Source: CAZAGT01 sp964484515 (GTDB lineage: Bacteria > Desulfobacterota > DSM-4660 > Desulfatiglandales > HGW-15). Taken from it: a DNA stretch of 6,916 nt. The stretch spans positions 1 to 6,916 of the forward strand of contig CAZAGT010000285.1 in the NCBI GenBank assembly GCA_964484515.1. The letters run 5' to 3'. How positions within the stretch are numbered: position 1 is the first letter of the stretch; each line of letters opens with the position of its first letter. Shown here piece by piece: positions 1 to 6,113 of the stretch. The notes under the pieces were generated by a model, which saw only the letters and a program-made list of their open reading frames with translations, had not been told where the DNA came from and did not search any database. The position numbers were made by a program, and so were the translations under genes.

Positions 1-56
1 ATGGTGCTCTCGATATCAACCTATTGACCCACAAATTCTTGTGAGGAGCCGAAAAA
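1..56 (+). repeat. End fragment of dispersed structured repeat (copy A)
   Basis: Bases 4-32 match 5218-5246 at 27 of 29 positions in the same orientation, and both copies continue into TGAGGAGCC followed by an A-rich run. Copy A carries CACAA-ATTC-TTGTG (30-43), a perfect 5-bp stem with a 4-base loop. The copy at 5218 equals copy A with exactly eight bases (34-41) of this stem-loop removed. The stretch CCCACAAATTCTTGT also occurs inverted at 4905-4919. Since it corresponds to the right end of the element at 4891-5262, the rest of this copy probably lies upstream of the window. No gene was recognised between here and 205, and no convincing promoter. Confidence 0.75.
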
Positions 57-204
57 TAATTTTAGAGTGTGATGCTCTGTTTTTGACCAAAGACAAAGGA
101 CCACGGACATGGAGCGTTATTGCCTTATTAGGGTATAAAGCATGGTATTGGCCAGTTTTATGAGCGCGATGTTGTTATAACCATACAAAAGGGGAGGTAG
201 AGAA

Positions 205-1302
205 ATGGACCGTGAATCAGTAGCGAATTTGCTGGACAAAGTCCGGAAGGGGAAGCTGGGCCGAAGGGAGTTCATCAGAATAACCGGCGGCCTCGTGGGA
301 GTGACGGCAGCCACATCGCTTCTGGATGCTCATGGACTCGGCAGGGGATCTCAGGTGGCCTTTGCCGCATCCGCAGCAGAGGCCGGAGAGAAGGGCGCGG
401 AGAGGCAAGTGCGGGTCTTTCCGCCCCCGCCTCCTCTCAAGAGTCCGATCGCGGGGGCCTTTGACTTCCACGTGCATTCGGCCCCCGATGTGTTCGGACG
501 GAGCCTCACCGACCTCGAGGTCGCCAGACTGGCAGCCCGTTTCGGGATGCGGGGACTGCTCCTCAAGAACCACGTCACGAGCACGGCGGATCGGGCCTAC
601 CTGGTCAACCAGTTGGTCCCACAGGTGGAGGCCTTTGGTGGCATTGCCTTGAACAGGGCCGTCGGAGGCGTCAACCCGGATGCCGTCGAATGGATGTACC
701 GGATGTCGGGGGGACGCGGGAAGTCCGTCTGGCTGCCCAGTTTTGACGCCGACCACCACCTGAAGACATTTGGAGAACCGGGACGAGGACTCAAAGTGGC
801 CGAAGGCGGGCGGCTCTTGCCGGAGACCGAGGCCGTATTGAAGATCGTCCAACGCACAGACCTGATACTTCAAACCGGCCATATTTCTCCCGAGGAGATC
901 CTGGCCGTCGTCAAGCGTGCCAAGCAGCTCGGAGTGAAATATGTCGTCGCCACCCACGCCATGGCCACCGTCCCGGGAATGTCCCTGGCCCAGCTGAAGG
1001 ACGCCGTCGCGATGGGGGCTTATATCGAGTTGATCTATGTCAATCACCTGATGGGGCCCCATGCGCACCTAGCCTGGATGCGAAAGTGGAAACAGGTTTC
1101 GATCAATGACATGGCGCGGGTGATCAATGAGATCGGGGCCGAGCACTTCATCCTCGGGACCGACCTGGGTCAAACCGGCAACCCCACCCATCCGGACGGT
1201 ATGTTCAAGTTCGCGGTTGGGCTCAAGAAGGAGGGTGTCAGTGAGGCGGACCTCGATGTGATGATGAGGAAGAATCCGGCCAGGCTCCTAGGGCTTGTTT
1301 GA
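205..1302 (+). CDS. Tat-exported DUF6282-type metal-dependent hydrolase (amidohydrolase-like)
   Basis: This 365-residue protein looks like a member of the amidohydrolase/metallo-dependent hydrolase superfamily, closest to what is called DUF6282; its substrate is unknown. The N-terminus carries a twin-arginine signal: GRREFIR at residues 19-25, then a weakly hydrophobic segment (about 27-40) and Ala-rich sequence ending near residue 55, consistent with export as a folded protein. A proline-rich linker (72-78) precedes the catalytic domain. Candidate metal ligands follow the superfamily order: DFHVH (H89, H91), LLKNH (K121, H123), QTGH (H226), ATH (H251) and LGTD (D320). The start is supported by a GGGGAGG ribosome binding site at 191-197, eight bases upstream. 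The glycosyltransferase gene follows after 34 bases, so co-transcription is likely. Superfamily assignment is firm; the DUF6282 name comes from recalled motif similarity, and the reaction is unassigned. Confidence 0.82.
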   Translation: MDRESVANLLDKVRKGKLGRREFIRITGGLVGVTAATSLLDAHGLGRGSQVAFAASAAEAGEKGAERQVRVFPPPPPLKSPIAGAFDFHVHSAPDVFGRSLTDLEVARLAARFGMRGLLLKNHVTSTADRAYLVNQLVPQVEAFGGIALNRAVGGVNPDAVEWMYRMSGGRGKSVWLPSFDADHHLKTFGEPGRGLKVAEGGRLLPETEAVLKIVQRTDLILQTGHISPEEILAVVKRAKQLGVKYVVATHAMATVPGMSLAQLKDAVAMGAYIELIYVNHLMGPHAHLAWMRKWKQVSINDMARVINEIGAEHFILGTDLGQTGNPTHPDGMFKFAVGLKKEGVSEADLDVMMRKNPARLLGLV

Positions 1303-1336
1303 ATCAGCGACCTGAACCGCTTTCGAAGGGATTGAC

Positions 1337-2449
1337 ATGAAGTTCCTTTTTGTCGTTCAGGGCGAAGGGCGCGGCCACATGACCCAGGCTATTGCCCTGC
1401 ACCAGATCCTCACGCGTCAAGGTCATGAGATCTGCGCCGTGATGGTGGGACGCAGCCGTTCAAGATTGATCCCGGAGTTCCTCACAAAGCGAATCGCAGC
1501 CCCTATTTCCAGCTTTTGGAGCCCAAACTTCAAGGTCGATGCCAAACGACGAGGCGTGAGCATTCTTGGAACCGCCTCTGATAATCTCATCCGGCTGCCC
1601 GCCTTTGCCCGCAGCATCATGGCCCTTAGACGAGCAGTCCGGCTGCACAAACCGGACGTCATCGTCAATCTGTTCGAACCCCTGACGGCCATTTACAAAA
1701 CACTCTGGCGACCCAAGCCCAAAATGGTCTGCATTGCCCACCAATACCTCATGTTGCACCCTGAATTCATTTTTCCCGCTGAGGTGAGGATCGCGCGTTG
1801 GGCATTACTGACCTACACCCGGCTCACCTCGTGGGGCGCCGACATGAGGTTGGCCCTTTCGTTCAGGCCGATGCCGGATATTCCGAGACGCAAGTTAACG
1901 GTTGCACCGCCACTGATGCGCGCGGAGGTCAAGGCGCTCAAGGCGACAACGCAAGATTTTATCCTGGCCTACGTGCTCAACGACGGTTATGCCGATGAGC
2001 TTGCCGCCAGCCACCGATGTTGCCCTGATATCAAGATCCTGGGGTTTTGGGACCGCAAGGGCGTTCCTGAGACTTACCAGTTTCGGGAGAACATGACGTT
2101 TCGACAACTGGATGACATTGCGTTTCTGGATGCGATGAGCCGTTGTCGCGGTCTGATCTCCACAGCCGGGTTTGAATCCATTTGCGAGGCCATGTACCTC
2201 GGCAAGCCCGTATACGTGGTTCCCGTCAGGAATCAGATCGAGCAACACTGCAATGCCATCGATGCGTGCCAGGCCGGCGCCGGGCAGTGGGGCTTCGAAT
2301 TCGACGTCGCCCGTTTTCAAGAGTACATCGAAGGGCATCCAGGGAAATCAGAGGAGTTTCGTCGATGGGCCGACAGCACTACGTCGGTCTTCACCGAACT
2401 CCTTACGCGCGCAGTGACCGGCGATCCCAAACATGGGAGCCAGGCCTAA
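1337..2449 (+). CDS. GT-B fold glycosyltransferase, MJ1255-like family
   Basis: The 370-residue product resembles the group of putative glycosyltransferases related to MurG and UDP-sugar GT28/GT1 enzymes (Glyco_trans_1_3 type). It begins with a beta strand and a glycine-rich loop, MKFLFVVQGEGRGHMTQA, whose G-x-G-x-G-H pattern at residues 9-14 is typical of the acceptor-side domain. The C-terminal half has the expected donor-nucleotide-sugar site: STAGFESICEA (275-285) then GKPVYVVPVRNQIEQ (289-303). There is no signal peptide and no clear membrane span, so it is probably cytoplasmic or peripherally membrane-bound. The ATG follows a GAAGGG ribosome binding site (1325-1330) by six bases. It lies 34 bases after the hydrolase gene in the same direction. 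Donor sugar and acceptor cannot be deduced; the length fits a complete enzyme. Confidence 0.82.
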   Translation: MKFLFVVQGEGRGHMTQAIALHQILTRQGHEICAVMVGRSRSRLIPEFLTKRIAAPISSFWSPNFKVDAKRRGVSILGTASDNLIRLPAFARSIMALRRAVRLHKPDVIVNLFEPLTAIYKTLWRPKPKMVCIAHQYLMLHPEFIFPAEVRIARWALLTYTRLTSWGADMRLALSFRPMPDIPRRKLTVAPPLMRAEVKALKATTQDFILAYVLNDGYADELAASHRCCPDIKILGFWDRKGVPETYQFRENMTFRQLDDIAFLDAMSRCRGLISTAGFESICEAMYLGKPVYVVPVRNQIEQHCNAIDACQAGAGQWGFEFDVARFQEYIEGHPGKSEEFRRWADSTTSVFTELLTRAVTGDPKHGSQA

Positions 2450-2490
2450 CGGGCGGTGTGATGGTTGAGCCCTCAGAATCCCTGACGGCG

Positions 2491-2518
2491 ACACTTACGC
2501 AGTGGGCGAGTGTTTTTT
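2491..2518 (+). terminator. Probable rho-independent terminator after the glycosyltransferase gene
   Basis: ACACT (2491-2495) pairs with AGTGT (2509-2513), and CGC (2498-2500) pairs with GCG (2506-2508), with a two-base bulge on the left and a five-base loop. A run of T follows directly (2513-2518). It lies 41 bases past the stop codon at 2449, where the two-gene unit should end. The stem is short, so termination may be partial. The rest of the 2450-2671 gap shows nothing I recognise beyond the ribosome binding site of the next gene. Confidence 0.5.
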
Positions 2519-2671
2519 GTTGAAGGCGATACATCGGGCTTTCGGTGTTTAGCTTCCAGGTGCCAGCAAGCCCCATTCCGCGGTTGCCTGTAACTGCCTA
2601 TTGCTCAGCCAACAGTTGCGTCCTCATCGGACCATGTAGCTTTTTTCATTGAACGGGAATAAGGAGGGTAT

Positions 2672-3205
2672 ATGCATATCCTGGCGTTCGTAGCAAGTCC
2701 CCGAAAGGGAAGCAACACAGACACACTGGTTGATGAAACCTTAAGAGCGGCTGAAACAAATGGCCACACGCATGAGAAGATCTATCTCTACGATCATGAG
2801 ATATCTCCCTGCATCGATTGCCGCAAATGCAAGCAAGACGATCTTGTCTGCCCAATTAAGGACGGCATGCAAGACATCTATCCCAAAATGGACGGGGCAG
2901 ATGTGATCATCTACGGCACACCCAACTACTGGTTTGGGCCGAGCGCAAAGATGAAACTGCTGATGGACAGGATGAGACCCTACGTGGCCAACGGAAAACT
3001 GAAGGGTAAAAAGGCTGCCGTCATCACGCCCGCCGCGGACGGACCGCTGGCTTGTGGACCCCTCGTGGAGATGTTCCGCATGGGGTTTGAGTACCTGGGG
3101 ATCGAGTTTGCAGGTCCTGTTCTAGCAACGGCCTATGAAAGGGGTGAGATCAAATCAGACGAGAAGCAACTCCAGAAGGCATACGATTTGGGGCTTTCTT
3201 TGTGA
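2672..3205 (+). CDS. Iron-sulfur flavoprotein (NADPH-dependent FMN reductase/flavodoxin fold)
   Basis: The 177-residue product has a flavodoxin-like fold that should bind FMN. SPRKGSNT (residues 9-16) is the FMN-phosphate loop, and GTPNYWFGPSAKMK (82-95) is the second conserved flavin-contact region. Between them lies a compact cysteine motif, CIDCRKCKQDDLVC, with Cys47, Cys50, Cys53 and Cys60 spaced C-x2-C-x2-C-x6-C. This is the arrangement that binds a [4Fe-4S] cluster in archaeal and bacterial iron-sulfur flavoproteins, which pass electrons between ferredoxin-like carriers and acceptors such as oxygen or peroxide. The length fits the family. The start is well supported: AAGGAGGG at 2661-2668 lies just upstream of the ATG. 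The gene appears monocistronic, with a terminator upstream and a convergent gene downstream. Its physiological electron partner is unknown. Confidence 0.88.
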   Translation: MHILAFVASPRKGSNTDTLVDETLRAAETNGHTHEKIYLYDHEISPCIDCRKCKQDDLVCPIKDGMQDIYPKMDGADVIIYGTPNYWFGPSAKMKLLMDRMRPYVANGKLKGKKAAVITPAADGPLACGPLVEMFRMGFEYLGIEFAGPVLATAYERGEIKSDEKQLQKAYDLGLSL

Positions 3206-3403
3206 TACAGGTCGAAGATCTCGTCGCCAGCAAGGGACCCTGTGACCGATCAAAGTATGGGCGAGATACCTGCGGTCCTTAACGAATCAACGGCTCTTAG
3301 AGATGCCAGACATTTCACAGCTTATTAAGATCGATGGCATTTTCAGCCGAGTGGAGGATATCGCCGAGTAGACCCTATCAGAACTCCGATGTCGATTGGA
3401 TTT

Positions 3404-3889
3404 TCATGAGTTGTCTTGCAGCCCACGGACCTCACTCGATTCTCTCTTCCCATCCTCATTAGGTTGCCAAATGCGGTTCCTTTCAATGATATGGACGACG
3501 TCACAGCCCCTTTCAGTGAGTCTCTGAGAAATCTTGAAGCGGTGACACTTCCAGGGCAGTCGTTCGGCGCAAATCAGAACGGTGGAGATCTCTTTGGCCA
3601 TATGTTCAACCTTTTGAAGACCCCTTTGGAATGAAGGCTCCTGCATGTAAATCTCATATCCACCACTTCTATAGCCGCCCAAAAGCTCTCCAAGCCATTG
3701 ATAGAGTAAGTTTCGGTCCTTTGCTTCAGCCTCCAGATTCTCCTTACTGAAATGGGGATACTTAAGGCTCTTGGGGAATCTTCTCACATCCGCAATACCT
3801 TTGATCTCGTAGATCTCAAGCGTAGAAAAGAATTCCTCCACGGAACGGGTGCTTGTACCAAGCGTGTAAATGGTCATTATGTTTTCCAT
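3404..3889 (-). CDS. DUF488 family protein
   Basis: This is a DUF488 protein of 161 residues, within the family's usual range; its biochemical role is not established. It begins with the family-like IYTLGTSTRSVEEFF (residues 7-21), followed by IADVRRFPKS (32-41), HFSKENLE (46-53), WLGELLGGYR (65-74), and the hallmark CAERLPWKCHR (107-117), in which Cys107, Glu109, Cys115, His116 and Arg117 stand out. No signal peptide or membrane span is visible, so it should be cytoplasmic. The start is uncertain: the first ATG (3889) has no clear ribosome binding site, while the ATG four codons in (3877) gives a start at MTIYTLG closer to typical family members and is preceded by GGAAAA. It is divergent from the DUF72 gene, and I recall these two families being neighbours in other genomes, which suggests a shared but unknown role. 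Confidence 0.87.
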   Translation of the reverse strand: MENIMTIYTLGTSTRSVEEFFSTLEIYEIKGIADVRRFPKSLKYPHFSKENLEAEAKDRNLLYQWLGELLGGYRSGGYEIYMQEPSFQRGLQKVEHMAKEISTVLICAERLPWKCHRFKISQRLTERGCDVVHIIERNRIWQPNEDGKRESSEVRGLQDNS

Positions 3890-3976
3890 CTGAAAGGTGT
3901 TGGGAAAGATTTTCTACCATGTATTCAGGAATTGCCAACCCATTTCATGGCCATTCATAAAGTATAAAACCGGTAA

Positions 3977-4023
3977 GCTAAATTTCGTTTTTCGAAATTC
4001 TCAAAAACGCCTTGCTAAATTTC
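3977..4023. promoter_or_regulatory. Short repeats in the DUF488/DUF72 divergent spacer, possible operator
   Basis: The 208-base spacer between the two divergent genes is AT-rich. GCTAAATTTC occurs twice in direct orientation (3977-3986 and 4014-4023), 37 bases apart. The first copy overlaps AATTTCG-TTTTT-CGAAATT (3981-3999), a perfect 7-bp inverted repeat with a 5-base loop. There are thus three half-site-like AATTTC/GAAATT units. Location and symmetry suit a regulator-binding region serving both genes, but AT-rich DNA produces such matches by chance and no known operator is recognised. Confidence 0.3.
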
Positions 4024-4062
4024 ATTTCAACATGACTTGGATGCCATCCGGATCAAGCCGAT

Positions 4063-4091
4063 TTGACTTTCCCGTCTGACCTCAATAGGAT
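4063..4091 (+). promoter_or_regulatory. Candidate sigma-70 promoter of the DUF72 gene
   Basis: TTGACT (4063-4068) matches the -35 consensus at five of six bases and is followed after 17 bases by TAGGAT (4086-4091), which matches the -10 consensus at four of six. The predicted transcription start would fall at about 4098, on the ATG itself, giving a leaderless message. However, the -10 box overlaps AGGA (4088-4090 and neighbours), which could instead be an ordinary ribosome binding site served by a promoter farther upstream. The two readings are mutually exclusive. Confidence 0.25.
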
Positions 4092-4097
4092 CAAGCT

Positions 4098-4829
4098 ATG
4101 CAAAAGGCTGCTTCAATAAGGATTGGCACATCGGGATGGACCTACAACCACTGGCAAAGGATCTTTTATCCCGTCGAATGGCCCAAATCAAGATGGCTGG
4201 AGTATTATACTAAGCATTTCGACACCGTTGAACTCAATGCCTCTTTTTATCGACTTCCCAATCCCGCGACCTTTAAAAACTGGAAAGCACGGACCCCGGA
4301 CAATTTCCTGTGGAGTGTAAAGGGCAGCAAATTCATCACCCACATCAAAAGACTTGAAGAACCCGCTGAATCTCTGGACCGTCTCTATAGCGTCTCTGCC
4401 GGCCTTGGAGAAAAGCTGGGTGTCATCCTCTTTCAATTGCCGCCGAGTCTTGCCTTTGACGAAAAGGTATTCAGGGGTTTTTGTGAATCATTGAATCCCC
4501 AGGTTCGCCACGCGCTTGAGATCCGCCATCCATCCTGGATCAGTAATCAGGTGTTTGGCATATCGAGCGAATTTAATATAGCTCTCTGTATGGCGGACAC
4601 AGCCGGACGCTATCCCTCCCTTGAGGCAATTACTGCTGATTTCATCTATATTCGGCTCCACGGTTCCCGAAGGCTCTATGCCTCTGAATATGCGGAAGAG
4701 GAGCTACGTATCTGGGCTGAAAAGATCGAGGTCTGGAATATGGAGACGTTCATCTATTTCGACAATGATTTTGAAGGTTACGCGGTTACCAATGCCAAGA
4801 GACTAAAGGAGATACTGAGAGTCGATTAA
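4098..4829 (+). CDS. DUF72 family protein (YecE-like)
   Basis: The 243-residue product is a full-length DUF72 protein, a family with a TIM-barrel-like fold and no settled function. Family landmarks appear in order: IRIGTSGWTYNHW (residues 7-19), FYPVEWPKSRWLEYY (23-37), VELNASFYRLP (44-54), FLWSVKGSKFITH (70-82), LGVILFQLPPS (107-117), ALEIRHPSW (139-147), FIYIRLHGS (182-190), and IYFDNDFEGYAVTNA (219-233). Conserved acidic, Arg, His and Asn residues in these strands cluster at the barrel mouth in known structures, hinting at catalytic or ligand-binding activity. It has no export signal. The ATG at 4098 is preceded by AGGA (4087-4090). Its only near neighbour is the divergent DUF488 gene; downstream lies the palindromic repeat element. 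Family membership is secure, function is not. Confidence 0.92.
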   Translation: MQKAASIRIGTSGWTYNHWQRIFYPVEWPKSRWLEYYTKHFDTVELNASFYRLPNPATFKNWKARTPDNFLWSVKGSKFITHIKRLEEPAESLDRLYSVSAGLGEKLGVILFQLPPSLAFDEKVFRGFCESLNPQVRHALEIRHPSWISNQVFGISSEFNIALCMADTAGRYPSLEAITADFIYIRLHGSRRLYASEYAEEELRIWAEKIEVWNMETFIYFDNDFEGYAVTNAKRLKEILRVD

Positions 4830-4890
4830 TTGAATGACTTGGGGGCATCTTATAGATCCAAGAAATTAGACGACCTATTGACATCGAATA

Positions 4891-5262
4891 AAAAAGGGCT
4901 CCTTACAAGAATTTGTGGGCGATAAAACAGTTTCCAGCCTCCAGGGTGGGAGGACTGTGATCTCTTTTCGGAGTGACTGGCGGGAGGGCGCCGTCTTTTC
5001 ATGGCTTATCTGTGGGGGAAACCGCAGCCCCGAGCGAAGTCGAGGGGAATGTCGGAGGGGGCAGAACTCCCCCGCAGATAAGGCATAGAAAAGACCAGCC
5101 CGGGAGCCCCGGAATCGAAGAAAAGATATCGCGGGCCTCCCACCCGATTCCACGTCCATCAGATTGAAATCCGAAAGCCTGGATTTCGATCGAAAACGGA
5201 TATCACTTCAAAGTATTGTGCTCTCGATATCGATCTATTGACCCACATGAGGAGCCTAAAAA
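4891..5262. repeat. MITE-like palindromic element with imperfect terminal inverted repeats
   Basis: This unit fills most of the 4830-5384 gap, which holds no credible gene. Its ends are inverted relative to one another: the left end (4891-4919) reads AAAAAGGGCTCCTT then TTGTGGG, and the right end (5242-5262) reads CCCACATGAGGAGCC then TAAAAA. Reverse-complementing the left end gives CCCACAAATTCTTGTAAGG, matching copy A at the start of the window (28-46) with one mismatch. The right end, extended back to 5218, matches copy A in direct orientation. The interior is a second large inverted repeat (4944-5145). Terminal inverted repeats, no coding capacity, a few hundred bases in length and more than one copy are features of non-autonomous miniature elements. 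No target-site duplication was identified, so true ends are uncertain, and a large structured intergenic repeat is an alternative. Confidence 0.6.
4944..5145. repeat. Long imperfect inverted repeat (stem-loop) inside the element
   Basis: The inner arms are 4993-5018 and 5069-5095: 24 of 26 bases match with one extra base on the right arm, reaching from GTCTTTTC to GGGGG. Outer arms 4944-4969 and 5120-5145 match at 22 of 26, including ten identical bases GGGTGGGAGG. The segments between inner and outer arms pair poorly. The loop contains CCCCGAGCGAAGTCGAGGGG (5028-5047), itself able to form a small bulged hairpin and resembling a short palindrome I recall as a dispersed repeat in many bacterial genomes. 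RNA from either strand would fold strongly. Being downstream of the DUF72 gene and upstream of the regulator gene, it could affect transcript ends of one and leader of the other. Confidence 0.75.
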
Positions 5263-5367
5263 AGGGGCGATCACTCAGACATATCAAAGTATCCGCGGCC
5301 GCTATCCAAGCTGATGTATTATTCATGGATGGCGTATGCTAAAAGTCTGATTTTCCGTTTTTGTCGG

Positions 5368-5384
5368 ATCCGCCTGAGGCAGAT
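5368..5384 (+). promoter_or_regulatory. Small hairpin overlapping the response-regulator ribosome binding site
   Basis: ATCCGCC (5368-5374) and GGCAGAT (5378-5384) are inverted at six of seven positions around a TGA loop. The only good ribosome binding site, TGAGG (5375-5379), lies in the loop and right arm, and the ATG begins at the next base after the hairpin. If it forms in the mRNA it would partly hide the site. The sequence also resembles short GC-rich palindromes dispersed in many genomes, so it may be incidental. Confidence 0.35.
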
Positions 5385-6110
5385 ATGTCGAAAAGGATTT
5401 TGATAATCGAAGACAATCGCGATCTCGCTCATCTTCTGGAAAGCCATTTGCATGATTTGGCCTTTCAGGTAGATTTGGCCTTTGATGGCCTCGCGGGGCT
5501 CTCCAAGGCGACGTCGGATCATTACGACTTGATCATTCTGGATTTGATGCTGCCTGACCTAGACGGCATGGAAATCTGCCGACGTCTACGCCGCAAACCT
5601 CCTTATGTACCGATTTTGATGCTGACCGCCAAAGCCTCGGAAATGGATCAAGTAATCGGGCTGGAAGTTGGCGCGGACGACTATGTTACCAAGCCTTTTA
5701 GTATCCGGCAGCTTCTTGCCAGAATAAAAGCAATCCTGAGGCGAGTTGAAGAACTTGCGGAACGAGGCAAGGAGACCGCTCCGGCTGTTATTCAGGCTGG
5801 AGAGCTCGTACTTGACCCCACCAGGAGAAGCGCAAGCTTGAAAGGCACATCCATTGATCTCACGGCGAAGGAATTCGACCTGCTCTTGCATTTTGCGGGC
5901 AATCCAGGAAAAGTCTTCACTCGGTCCCAGCTGTTGGACAGGGTTTGGGGATACGCGCACGAAGGCTATGAACATACGGTCAATTCCCATATCAACCGAC
6001 TCCGGGCCAAGATCGAGGAAGATCCTGCTCATCCTGTTTTTATCCTTACGGTTTGGGGAGTGGGCTATAAGTTCGCCGAAATGCCGGTACAGACAGATAG
6101 GGCAATATAA
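5385..6110 (+). CDS. OmpR-family two-component response regulator
   Basis: This 241-residue DNA-binding regulator has a receiver domain (about 3-120) and a C-terminal winged-helix domain (about 140-238). The receiver shows Glu9 and Asp10 of the acidic pocket, the phosphoacceptor Asp53 in ILDLMLPDLDG, Thr81 in LTAKA, and Lys103 in TKPF, so it should be phosphorylatable. The DNA-binding half includes ELVLDPTRRSASLKG, LTAKEFDLLLH, FTRSQLLDRVWG and TVNSHINRLRAKIE, ending in the usual wing VWGVGYKF. I chose the ATG at 5385 because it has TGAGG (5375-5379) five bases upstream and begins MSKRILIIEDN, as family members do; an in-frame TTG at 5361 would add eight residues without support. The kinase gene follows immediately, so the two are one operon. 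Regulated genes cannot be told from this window. Confidence 0.95.
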   Translation: MSKRILIIEDNRDLAHLLESHLHDLAFQVDLAFDGLAGLSKATSDHYDLIILDLMLPDLDGMEICRRLRRKPPYVPILMLTAKASEMDQVIGLEVGADDYVTKPFSIRQLLARIKAILRRVEELAERGKETAPAVIQAGELVLDPTRRSASLKGTSIDLTAKEFDLLLHFAGNPGKVFTRSQLLDRVWGYAHEGYEHTVNSHINRLRAKIEEDPAHPVFILTVWGVGYKFAEMPVQTDRAI

Positions 6111-6113
6111 TAG

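Noticed and set aside
83..180. Possible promoter boxes upstream of the hydrolase gene (TTGACC, TATAAA, TTATAA)
   Set aside because: No pair has acceptable spacing with both boxes near consensus; the real promoter could not be placed.
217..1068. Long minus-strand reading frame (283 codons) opposite the hydrolase gene
   Set aside because: It is an artefact of GC-rich codon structure in the real gene; it has no recognisable domain, and the plus-strand frame has a signal peptide, a ribosome binding site and metal-ligand motifs.
3231..3282. AAGGGACC and GGTCCTT as a possible terminator after the flavoprotein gene
   Set aside because: The loop would be about 35 bases, the pairing has a bulge, and no T-run follows.
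3246..3368. Open stretch with a 22-codon ATG frame (from 3303) ending at TAG, between the flavoprotein and DUF488 genes
   Set aside because: No ribosome binding site and no recognisable relative. It could be a decayed gene tail, but there is not enough to call a pseudogene.
3897..4079. Small plus-strand frame in the DUF488/DUF72 spacer
   Set aside because: No ribosome binding site, no domain, and it covers the AT-rich regulatory spacer.
4840..4861. CTTGG...CCAAG inverted repeat after the DUF72 stop
   Set aside because: The stem is short with a large loop and no T-run, so a terminator is not supported.
4875..5159. Minus-strand 94-codon frame in the repeat element
   Set aside because: It is made entirely of the palindromic repeat and its low-complexity translation; no ribosome binding site or domain was seen.
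4973..5167. Plus-strand 64-codon frame in the repeat element
   Set aside because: It runs through both stem arms, so its sequence is dictated by the palindrome rather than by protein constraint.
5361..5384. TTG at 5361 as the start of the response regulator
   Set aside because: There is no ribosome binding site before it, and the ATG at 5385 has one and matches the usual N-terminus of the family.
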